A stretch of 64,000 bases of DNA from Salinimicrobium sp050750585 (GTDB lineage: Bacteria > Bacteroidota > Bacteroidia > Flavobacteriales > Flavobacteriaceae). The notes under the pieces were generated by a model, which made no database searches, was not told the origin of the DNA, and saw only the letters and a list, made by a program, of their open reading frames with translations. The stretch lies in the NCBI RefSeq assembly GCF_050750585.1, contig NZ_JBOJLM010000007.1, positions 1 to 64,000 on the forward strand, given 5' to 3'. How positions within the stretch are numbered: position 1 is the first letter of the stretch; every line of letters begins with the position of its first letter. Shown here piece after piece: positions 24,275 to 32,297 of this stretch. The position numbers and the translations under genes are program-made.

Positions 24275-25588
24275 ATGGAATCAAAATTTTTCAAAAACAT
24301 TGACAAAATCAAATTTGAAGGCAGGGAGAGTGACAATCCGCTTGCTTTTAAATGGTATGACGAAAATAAAGTAGTAGCAGGTAAAACACTTAAGGAACAC
24401 CTGAAATTTGCTACTGCCTACTGGCACACTTTCAACAACACCGGAAGCGATCCATTTGGGCCGGGGACAGAAACATTTGAATGGGATAAAAGTAATGATC
24501 CCATTACCCGTGCAAAAGACAAAATGGATGCGGCATTCGAATTCATGACCAAGCTGGGAACATCATATTACTGTTTCCACGATGTAGACGTTGTAGATGA
24601 AGCACCAACTCTTGCAGAGTTCGAAAAGCGTCTACAAACCATGGTAGAATATGCAAAGCAAAAGCAGGAAGAAAGCGGGATCAAATTGTTATGGGGTACT
24701 TCAAACCTCTTCAGCAATCCACGCTATATGAATGGTGCCGCCACAAACCCAAACTTTGATGTGTTAGCCTACGCCGGTGCACAGGCAAAGATCGCTCTTG
24801 ATGCTACCATGGCACTTGGAGGCGAGAATTACGTATTTTGGGGTGGTCGTGAAGGTTACATGAGCCTTCTTAACACCGATATGAAAAGAGAATTGGATCA
24901 TTTGGGAAGATTCCTTAACACCTGTAAAGATTACGCCAGAAAACAAGGTTTTAAAGGGAATTTCTTTATAGAACCAAAGCCAATGGAGCCTACCAAGCAC
25001 CAGTATGATTATGATGCTGCAACTTCGCTGAGTTTCATAAGACAGTACGGCCTGGAAAATGACTTCAAATTAAACCTGGAGGTCAATCACGGAACCCTTG
25101 CAGGACATACTTTTGAACATGAGTTGCAGGTAGCTGTTGATGCCGGAATGTTAGGAAGCATCGACGCCAACAGAGGTGATTATCAAAACGGCTGGGATAC
25201 AGACCAATTCCCAATTGATCTATACGAAATCACGCAGGCAATGCTTATCATCCTTGAAGGCGGCGGAATTCAGGGCGGAGGAATCAACTTTGATGCTAAA
25301 GTAAGACGTAATTCTACCGACCTGGAAGATAAGTTCATTGCTCACGTTGCAGGAATGGATGTTTTTGCGAGAGGCTTAATTTGTGCCAATAATATATTGG
25401 AGAACTCAAAGTATAAACAACTTCGGAAGGAGCGTTACTCCTCTTTTGACAGTGGAAACGGAGCTAAATTTGAAAACGGTGAACTTTCTTTGGAAGATTT
25501 GAGCAAGATCGCCCGTGAGGCAGGAGAACCTCAACAAATAAGTGGTAAACAAGAGCTATTTGAACAAATTATAGCTAATTCCTACTAG
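24275..25588 (+). CDS. xylA: Xylose isomerase
   Basis: 437 aa, the class II length (about 440). It interconverts D-xylose and D-xylulose in the cytoplasm (EC 5.3.1.5) and needs divalent metal. Catalytic H102 and D105 lie in YYCFHDVDVV, and metal-ligand blocks are WGGREGYMSLLNTD, FFIEPKPMEPTKHQYDYD and LNLEVNHGTLAGHTFEHE. DANRGDYQNGWDTDQFP is also fully typical. It is the last gene of the xylose operon, followed by a strong terminator 40 bp later. Confidence 0.97.
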   Translation: MESKFFKNIDKIKFEGRESDNPLAFKWYDENKVVAGKTLKEHLKFATAYWHTFNNTGSDPFGPGTETFEWDKSNDPITRAKDKMDAAFEFMTKLGTSYYCFHDVDVVDEAPTLAEFEKRLQTMVEYAKQKQEESGIKLLWGTSNLFSNPRYMNGAATNPNFDVLAYAGAQAKIALDATMALGGENYVFWGGREGYMSLLNTDMKRELDHLGRFLNTCKDYARKQGFKGNFFIEPKPMEPTKHQYDYDAATSLSFIRQYGLENDFKLNLEVNHGTLAGHTFEHELQVAVDAGMLGSIDANRGDYQNGWDTDQFPIDLYEITQAMLIILEGGGIQGGGINFDAKVRRNSTDLEDKFIAHVAGMDVFARGLICANNILENSKYKQLRKERYSSFDSGNGAKFENGELSLEDLSKIAREAGEPQQISGKQELFEQIIANSY

Positions 25589-25627
25589 AAATAGTTTCAA
25601 CTTAAGGAGTTTCAACTATTAAGCAAA

Positions 25628-25658
25628 GCCGCCTGAAGCATTCTTCAGGCGGCTTTTT
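25628..25658 (+). terminator. Strong terminator after xylA
   Basis: Perfect 11-bp stem GCCGCCTGAAG / CTTCAGGCGGC with loop CATT, followed by TTTTT. It ends the xylose operon. Confidence 0.93.
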
Positions 25659-25698
25659 AGTTTATTACATCAAATGCCGTTACTATTTTCTATGCTCT

Positions 25699-25714
25699 CA
25701 AAAATGGCATTTTG
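25699..25714. repeat. Dispersed palindrome copy (intergenic, xylA/SusD1)
   Basis: CAAAAATGGCATTTTG, lying between two terminators in a 281-bp convergent gap. Here it has no coding role. Confidence 0.7.
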
Positions 25715-25812
25715 AAGCAACATTTACCATGTTGAGGATATAATTTATAGCTGATTATTCTTTCTTGCTCAGTGAACTTCTGAACAAAACTATTACCGGT
25801 TTTCACCATAAG

Positions 25813-25840
25813 AAAAGGCTGCCTTTACAGACAGCCTTTT
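25813..25840. terminator. Bidirectional terminator after SusD1
   Basis: Nine-bp perfect stem AAAAGGCTG / CAGCCTTTT with a 10-nt loop, 30 bp past the susD stop codon. T-runs follow on both strands, so it can stop the SusC/D transcript and read-through from xylA. Confidence 0.8.
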
Positions 25841-25869
25841 CGATTTTTACTTTTTTATGCTAACCGTTC

Positions 25870-27810
25870 TTAGTAACCAGGGTTCTGGTACATTCCAGTA
25901 TCTCCTTCCATAGCGTCTATCTGCCCCTGAGGGATAGGACGCAGGTAATGATGCGGCTGAATATTACGGTTAATAGTCTGGGCATTGTGGTCACCGTAAT
26001 CGCTTCCTGCAATGCGATAGGTTGAAGCAAGTTCTTCCCATGTTTGGGTGCGAATAAGATCATACCAACGATATCCTTCCCCAAAATACTCTCTCGATCT
26101 TTCTGCCAGGATGTAGTAAATATCTATTTCTGCCGGAGTTTCAGAAACAAGTTCGTTGCTAAAATCTGCTATTTTAGGCTCTCCTGCATTATTATCCCAT
26201 CTCCATACTCCTGCTCTTGCTCTTATCACATTAATCAATTCTCTTGCAGAAATTCCTGTAGCATTTGCCCCTTTTACTGCAGCTTCAGCAGCGATGAAGT
26301 AAAGCTCAGAAAACTTTGCAATATTAAATGGACGTGTACTCGCAGCATTTGGTTGCCCTAAACCATCTCCAGTATTAGTACGATATGGACCTAATTTCCA
26401 AAGTCCGGGATATGTTCTTCTACTAATATCCTGTGGCCCTACAACAAAATCTGACCTTCCAGGTAATTCCCCGGCTCCAATATTACTTTTCCCCTGTCCA
26501 TCAGGATAGTTGATAGTAGCATCAGGCTGTTCATCAAGGAAGGTAAGGATCGCGTCTCCCGGTTCCACCGGAAGCCCATTGGCGTTATATAACACATCCT
26601 GCTCTACTCCACCTTTTGGCCAGTTTCCACGGTAGGTTGTGGTAAAAGTTCCATCATAGCGGGAGTCCTGAGTCTTATCTGCAAAAGTTTGAGTAATAGC
26701 TCCAATGGTTGGTGCCATCCTGGTCCATGGACGTCCAAGATCCTGGGAATCTTCTCTTTGTACAGAACTCACAGTTTCATTCCAGTTGGGATCGGTAGCA
26801 CTACGAATAACAGTATAGTTCCAGGTCATCATCCATCCTGCAAAGTTCTCGGGAGCACCACCACCACTATAAGTAAGACTGGCTCCGTTGTAATATTCAC
26901 TGGTTTCAGTATGATCTGCATAAAGTAGGATCTCACTATTCCTGTCGTTTTCAGCATTATTTACGTCATAGTAGGTAGGTTGAAGCCCAAAAGGTCCGGG
27001 ATTATTAATCGCTGTTGTTGCAACATCATAGGCCTGTTGAAAATACCACTGTGCATCATGACCGTCGGGATCTGTGCGGCTGGTTTCGGGGTAGGTAGGA
27101 ATATTATTTGGATTCTCTAACCACCATCCATAAGTTAAATAAGCTTTAGCCAAATACAACCTGGCAACGGTTTTAGTCGCTCCACCAGTAACTCTTGGAA
27201 TTTCAGGAAGGTTTTCAACTGCGTCAAGAAGATCGGGAAATATTGCCCTGGTATAAACTTCAGGAACTGTATTTCGTGTAGATGTTCTCGTAGGATTTGT
27301 GTTGAAGGTAAGTTCTCCAGCTCCCAGATCTAACGGCACACCTCCAAAAGTCTGGACTAGTAAGAAGTAATCAAAACCTCTAAAAAATCTTGCTTCAGCC
27401 GTAAGTTCATCAGATATCCCCACTGCTTCAGCATTTTCAATTACACCGTTAGCGGTATTGATATTTGAAAAGGAAATGTTCCATATCGCATCGGCACGGC
27501 TATCTTCAGGAGTAATATTTCCCTGTCCCGAAAGATCCATTACCAGGAAGTTTTGATCTGCACTCTGAGCGTATGTTACCTCATCTGTACCCGTTAAGGT
27601 AGTATTGTAGTAATATGCCTGCCCATAAATGTATCTCAAATGAGCATACATAGAGGTCAAACCTCCCAGTACCCCGGCTTCAGTTTTAAAGAAACCTGGT
27701 TCATATGTACTTCTTGGCGTCTCTTCAAGAATATCTTCTGAACAGGAAATCAGAAGCATAGCCAACGCAAGAGTGGTTATAACAGAAGTTTTTAAACGAA
27801 TATTTTTCAT
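25870..27810 (-). CDS. SusD/RagB-family outer-membrane glycan-binding lipoprotein (pair 1)
   Basis: 646 aa. A lipoprotein signal (AMLLISCSED, Cys23) anchors it at the outer membrane. The SusD fold is seen in the N-terminal helices (GFFKTEAGVLGGLTSMYAHLRY), EARFFRGFDYFLLVQTFGGVPL, ARLYLAKAYLTYGWW, and the C-terminal block RSREYFGEGYRWYDLIRTQTWEEL ending in RPIPQGQIDAM. It caps the SusC channel encoded 10 bp upstream and delivers oligosaccharides, here probably xylan-derived by context. It is longer than typical SusD (about 550), with extra sequence in the middle (about 290-450). Confidence 0.95.
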   Translation of the reverse strand: MKNIRLKTSVITTLALAMLLISCSEDILEETPRSTYEPGFFKTEAGVLGGLTSMYAHLRYIYGQAYYYNTTLTGTDEVTYAQSADQNFLVMDLSGQGNITPEDSRADAIWNISFSNINTANGVIENAEAVGISDELTAEARFFRGFDYFLLVQTFGGVPLDLGAGELTFNTNPTRTSTRNTVPEVYTRAIFPDLLDAVENLPEIPRVTGGATKTVARLYLAKAYLTYGWWLENPNNIPTYPETSRTDPDGHDAQWYFQQAYDVATTAINNPGPFGLQPTYYDVNNAENDRNSEILLYADHTETSEYYNGASLTYSGGGAPENFAGWMMTWNYTVIRSATDPNWNETVSSVQREDSQDLGRPWTRMAPTIGAITQTFADKTQDSRYDGTFTTTYRGNWPKGGVEQDVLYNANGLPVEPGDAILTFLDEQPDATINYPDGQGKSNIGAGELPGRSDFVVGPQDISRRTYPGLWKLGPYRTNTGDGLGQPNAASTRPFNIAKFSELYFIAAEAAVKGANATGISARELINVIRARAGVWRWDNNAGEPKIADFSNELVSETPAEIDIYYILAERSREYFGEGYRWYDLIRTQTWEELASTYRIAGSDYGDHNAQTINRNIQPHHYLRPIPQGQIDAMEGDTGMYQNPGY

Positions 27811-27820
27811 AATAATTTTT

Positions 27821-30800
27821 TTAAAAAGTTAAGTTCACACCTAAAAGGTAATTCCTCGTAGCGGGAGTGTTTGTCCCAATAGTAAGAAGCCTGCCTGGAT
27901 AACCTGCTACCGCTGAATTCTCATCACCATAAGAGTTGGTTACAGGATCCATCCCCGATTCATCATGATAAGGTGAAAATAGTACAAAAGCATTTTGAAC
28001 TGTACCATAGAGTCTAAGATCTTTAAAACCAAGGTCACCTATGGTTTCTTTATCAAAGTTATATCCCAGCGTAAGAGTTCGTATCTTTAAATATGAAGCA
28101 TCAAAATATCCCAGTGTAGAACCATATTTTGGATTATCACCACTTGTTACTCCTCCCGGTTTGGGATACCTGGCTCCTGTATTTTCTGGTGTCCAGTAAT
28201 CAACATCTACGTTCCCCCGGCGACCGTTCAGCATATTCAAATACCCTGAAGAACCATATAGAGTACTAATAAGTACTCCTCCAGACTGGAATGCACCTAC
28301 TGCAGTTAAATCGAAATTTTTATAGGAAAGACGAGTATTAAATCCTCCCTGAAAATCTGGATTTACATCAATCACTTTTCTGTCGTCTGGTCCAATTTGC
28401 CTCACCGGTACCCCATTGGCATCATACTCTCCGGTATATTTCACCTTGATCATCCCAACATTTCCTCCGGGCTCCAATATATCCAGGTAAGGATCATCTT
28501 CCTGCCAAAGCCCAATACGCTCATAGTCATAGATCACATTAATAGGATGACCTTCAAACCAGTTATTACTTACATCCTGAGAAGTTCCTGAAGCAAGTGC
28601 CACAAGCTCATTCTCATTAGAATAAAGATTAAGGCCTGCCTCCCAGCTAAAGCCATCGGGGTTATCAAAAATTACTCCATTAAGGGAAAGTTCAAATCCC
28701 TTGTTTTGGGTCTCCCCGATATTGGCAGTATAACTTCCTACCCCAGAAGTACCCGGAAGTACCACATTGTAAAGGATGTCATTGGTGTTGGTAATATAGT
28801 ATTCTGCAGTACCAGTAAGTCGATAATTAAATAAAGAAAAGTCAACTCCGAAGTTATAAGTTGTAGAATATTCCCATCCAAGTTCGGGGTTAGGAAGCTG
28901 AGAAACATAATATCCCACTGCATAATTATCGGGACCAAAATTATATGGTCTTGTAGCCAATAGCCCCAAAGTGGAATAAGGAGCTACCGCCTGGTTTGAA
29001 GTTTCTCCATAACCCGCACGAATCTTAAGAGAATTCATCCATTCCACATTTTCCATAAATGCTTCGTTGCCAAGATTCCAACCCACAGAAACTGCGGGAT
29101 ACGTGTGCCATTTATGACCTTCAGCAAGTCTTGACGAACCGTCTGAACGTAGTGTGGCAGACAACATATATTTATTCTCATACTCGTACATTATCCTACC
29201 CATATATGACATTAAACCGCTTCGGTAGTAGCCCTGATTCGCAGGGTCTATAATGATCTCATCTGTTGCCTGACCTAAATTATAGAACTGAAACTGATCT
29301 GTAGGTATTCCCAGGGCAGCAATACTTGAGCTATTAAATTTACTTTCTTCTGTAGAATATAAACCTACCACGTTTATTCTGTGACTGTCGTTAAAAGTAC
29401 GATCATAGGTTAATAGATTTTCTACCAGGTAACGGGTAGTAATCGAGTTATTAATGGAGGCGTTAGAAAGTGTACTCTCTGAAACACTAAACACTCCCTG
29501 GCCGGTATAACTACCTCCATGTGTACTCCGGTAATTAAGACCCAGGTTAATTCTATATTTCAACCCTTCAACGCCAGGAATTTCAAGCTCTCCGAAAAAG
29601 TTATTAAAAGTCCCGAATTCTCTGGATTGATCTATCCAGGAATCTCCAAGCCCTTCAATGCTTCCACGAGTTCGCACCCACATATCATCTGCCGCCAGGC
29701 TTATTACTCTTTTTAAAGAGCCATCTTCATTATATGGACTGGCAATTGGGGAAGCAGCCAAAACATCATAGATCCCCAGGTTCATTCCATTTCTTACCGA
29801 ATAATTATTATTAGTATTGAACCCAACCTTGATGTAATCTCCTATATCCTGGCTAAGTGTTGCGTTAAAAGAAATTCGCTCAAAGTATTGTTCGGGTAGA
29901 ACAGCTGCATCTTTTGTATAACCAAGACTGGCACTATAGCTTCCGCTTTCTGTACCTCCAGAAACACCTAAATTATGATTTGTAATAAAACTGTTTTCAT
30001 ACATAAGGTCCTGCCAGTCGGTGTTTACATCATCCATCTCATCTGCTCCATTCTCGTACTGGTTTGCCGCTTTCCGAAGTGCTACCAAATCTGGCCCACT
30101 CATCATTGGATACTCCCCAAACACTGTCTTCACTCCATAAAAAGCATCATAACTAAATTGTGCTTCCTGGCCTTGTCGCCCGGTGTTGGTAGTAATGATA
30201 ACCACCCCATTAGCTCCCCTGGATCCATAAATTGCGGTTGCCGAGGCATCTTTAAGGATATCCATACTTTGAATATCATTTGGGTTTATATCATTTAGAG
30301 ACCCTGCAAAAGGCACACCGTTAAGTACGATCAATGGATCATTGCTACCAGATAATGAACGTGTTCCACGAATACGTATTTGCTGTGGAGCACCAGGCTG
30401 GGAAGAGGTTTGTGAAAGCTCTACACCAGGAAGTCTTCCCTGTAAAGCTTCAGAAATATTGGCAGAAGGGATTTCTCTTAATTCTTCCCCGCCAATTGAG
30501 GAAACAGAACCTGTTACTGCCTCTCTACGCTGAGTTCCATATCCAATTACAACCACCTCTTCCAGGGCTTCAGTATCTTCCTGCAGTACTATATCGATTT
30601 CGTTTCGGCCATTAATATTGACCATTTGGGTAGCAAACCCAACATATGAATATACCAGCACTCCGTTAGATGGTACATCCTCTATCACATATTCTCCATC
30701 AAAGTCGGTTGTTACACCCCGGGAGGTTCCCTGAAGCAGAACAGTAACCCCAGGTAAAGGCCCTACTTCATCTGTTACTGTTCCCGAAACCGTTATATTC

Positions 30801-30892
30801 TGAGCGGTTGCGGCACAAGTCATCATTACTGTTAATATTAGCAACAGACTTTTCCAGGAACGTTTTCCTTTTAATAGTAATACTTCCTTCAT
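27821..30892 (-). CDS. SusC/RagA-family TonB-dependent transporter (pair 1)
   Basis: 1,023 aa. A signal peptide ends at AATAQ (about residue 31). A carboxypeptidase-like regulatory domain follows (ITVSGTVTDEVGPLPGV, GEYVIEDVPS), then the TonB box region (EEVVVIGYGTQRRE), the plug (LQGRLPGVEL, IRGTRSLSGSNDPLIVLNG, DILKDASATAIYGSRGANGVVII) and the 22-strand barrel ending in aromatic LLGVNLTF. It takes up oligosaccharides across the outer membrane with SusD1. Its promoter carries a LacI-type operator. It is divergent from the GH43/esterase pair. Confidence 0.96.
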   Translation of the reverse strand: MKEVLLLKGKRSWKSLLLILTVMMTCAATAQNITVSGTVTDEVGPLPGVTVLLQGTSRGVTTDFDGEYVIEDVPSNGVLVYSYVGFATQMVNINGRNEIDIVLQEDTEALEEVVVIGYGTQRREAVTGSVSSIGGEELREIPSANISEALQGRLPGVELSQTSSQPGAPQQIRIRGTRSLSGSNDPLIVLNGVPFAGSLNDINPNDIQSMDILKDASATAIYGSRGANGVVIITTNTGRQGQEAQFSYDAFYGVKTVFGEYPMMSGPDLVALRKAANQYENGADEMDDVNTDWQDLMYENSFITNHNLGVSGGTESGSYSASLGYTKDAAVLPEQYFERISFNATLSQDIGDYIKVGFNTNNNYSVRNGMNLGIYDVLAASPIASPYNEDGSLKRVISLAADDMWVRTRGSIEGLGDSWIDQSREFGTFNNFFGELEIPGVEGLKYRINLGLNYRSTHGGSYTGQGVFSVSESTLSNASINNSITTRYLVENLLTYDRTFNDSHRINVVGLYSTEESKFNSSSIAALGIPTDQFQFYNLGQATDEIIIDPANQGYYRSGLMSYMGRIMYEYENKYMLSATLRSDGSSRLAEGHKWHTYPAVSVGWNLGNEAFMENVEWMNSLKIRAGYGETSNQAVAPYSTLGLLATRPYNFGPDNYAVGYYVSQLPNPELGWEYSTTYNFGVDFSLFNYRLTGTAEYYITNTNDILYNVVLPGTSGVGSYTANIGETQNKGFELSLNGVIFDNPDGFSWEAGLNLYSNENELVALASGTSQDVSNNWFEGHPINVIYDYERIGLWQEDDPYLDILEPGGNVGMIKVKYTGEYDANGVPVRQIGPDDRKVIDVNPDFQGGFNTRLSYKNFDLTAVGAFQSGGVLISTLYGSSGYLNMLNGRRGNVDVDYWTPENTGARYPKPGGVTSGDNPKYGSTLGYFDASYLKIRTLTLGYNFDKETIGDLGFKDLRLYGTVQNAFVLFSPYHDESGMDPVTNSYGDENSAVAGYPGRLLTIGTNTPATRNYLLGVNLTF

Positions 30893-30958
30893 GTTGTCAT
30901 AGTTTAAAAAATTAAGAACGATTAGATTGGTTAAATAGCTGTTAAGCTTTCATACGGA

Positions 30959-31000
30959 TAAATATACGTTTTTTATCAATTTGCGCAATCGGTTGCGTAA
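30959..31000 (-). promoter_or_regulatory. SusC1 promoter with LacI-type operator
   Basis: The operator TTGCGCAATCGGTTGCGTAA (30981-31000) contains CGCAA-n4-TTGCG. On the minus strand TTG (30988-30986), a 19-nt spacer and TATATTTA (30966-30959) form a Bacteroidota promoter with one mismatch in the -7 box. The operator covers the -33 element, which suggests repression by the LacI protein encoded at 19151. The same arrangement is seen for GH3 at 15351-15392. Confidence 0.7.
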
Positions 31001-31175
31001 AAAATAAGTTAAATTTATTTCAAGCTGTGATAACACTAGCCTGTAAAACTTCAAATACCTGTATAACAACTAATTGATAAATTTTAAAATTTACGAATAC
31101 GATTGATTTTATTTTGTTATTTTAGCATATAGCTTCTTTAACAAAAAATTTTAATTAAACAGTAAATTTTTCCTA

Positions 31176-32297
31176 ATGCAAAGACATTTATCCACAATCA
31201 AGAAACTGGCTTATCCCCTGTTCACAGTTTTATTACTTACTGGATGTAAGAATGAAAATAACACACAGCAGATTGAAGAAACTAATGAGGTATCGAATGA
31301 CACCATTCCTGAATTTGCTTCAGAACCACTGGTAAAGGACAATTACACTGCAGATCCCTCTGCACACGTATTCGAAGGTAAAATATATGTTTATCCTTCC
31401 CATGACTGGGATTCAGGGATACCTGAAGATGATACTGGTGCTCATTTCAACATGAAAGACTACCACGTATATTCTATGGATAGTGTAGGTGGCGAAGTTA
31501 CAGATCACGGCAAAGTGTTAGATGTGGAGGATGTTAAATGGGCTTCAAGACAAATGTGGGCTCCAGATGCTGCTGAGAAAGATGGTAAATACTACCTCTA
31601 TTTCCCTGCAAAAGATGAAAATGACATCTTTAAAATTGGTGTTGCTGTAGGTGATTCCCCAGCCGGCCCGTTTGAACCACAAGAGGAACCCATTAACAAT
31701 AGCTACAGTATAGATCCTGCAGTGTACAAAGATACTGACGGAGCCTATTATATGTATGTAGGTGGAATTTGGGGAGGACAGCTTCAACGCTACCGAAATA
31801 ACGAATATCAGGGTGAGGAAGATGTGTACCCTGCAGATGATGAACCTGCTCTTATGCCTAAAATTGCCCGCATGAGCGATGATATGCTGGGATTTGCTGA
31901 AGAATTACGTGATGTGGAGATCCTTGATAAAGAAGGTAACCCACTTACCACAGGTGATAATGACAGGAGATTCTTTGAAGCAGCATGGGTTCATAAATAT
32001 AACGATACCTACTATTTCTCCTATTCAACCGGAGACACTCATAACATTGCTTATGCAACAGGAGATAGCCCTTATGGCCCGTTCACTTACCAGGGTGTGG
32101 TCCTTGAGCCAGTATTGGGATGGACAAACCACCACTCTATCGTAGAATATAATGGTAAATGGTATTTGTTCTATCACGACAGTTCTCTTTCTGGCGGAAA
32201 GACTTACCTAAGAAGCATGAAGGTAGCAGAATTAAAACATAATGAAGATGGAAGCATTGAAACCATCAGCTCTTATGCCAATGAAGATGCAGAATAA
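31176..32297 (+). CDS. GH43-family glycoside hydrolase, lipoprotein
   Basis: 373 aa with a lipoprotein signal (LLLTGCKN, Cys24). The five-bladed GH43 fold has its base D60 (NYTADPSAHVF), pKa-tuning D180 (YSIDPAVYKD) and acid E268 (RRFFEAAWVHKYN). WAPDAAEKDGKYYLYFPA is also typical. GH43 enzymes of this size act as beta-xylosidase or alpha-arabinofuranosidase on xylan fragments; the subfamily cannot be fixed by eye. It is the first gene of a plus-strand pair with the esterase and is divergent from SusC1. Confidence 0.92.
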   Translation: MQRHLSTIKKLAYPLFTVLLLTGCKNENNTQQIEETNEVSNDTIPEFASEPLVKDNYTADPSAHVFEGKIYVYPSHDWDSGIPEDDTGAHFNMKDYHVYSMDSVGGEVTDHGKVLDVEDVKWASRQMWAPDAAEKDGKYYLYFPAKDENDIFKIGVAVGDSPAGPFEPQEEPINNSYSIDPAVYKDTDGAYYMYVGGIWGGQLQRYRNNEYQGEEDVYPADDEPALMPKIARMSDDMLGFAEELRDVEILDKEGNPLTTGDNDRRFFEAAWVHKYNDTYYFSYSTGDTHNIAYATGDSPYGPFTYQGVVLEPVLGWTNHHSIVEYNGKWYLFYHDSSLSGGKTYLRSMKVAELKHNEDGSIETISSYANEDAE

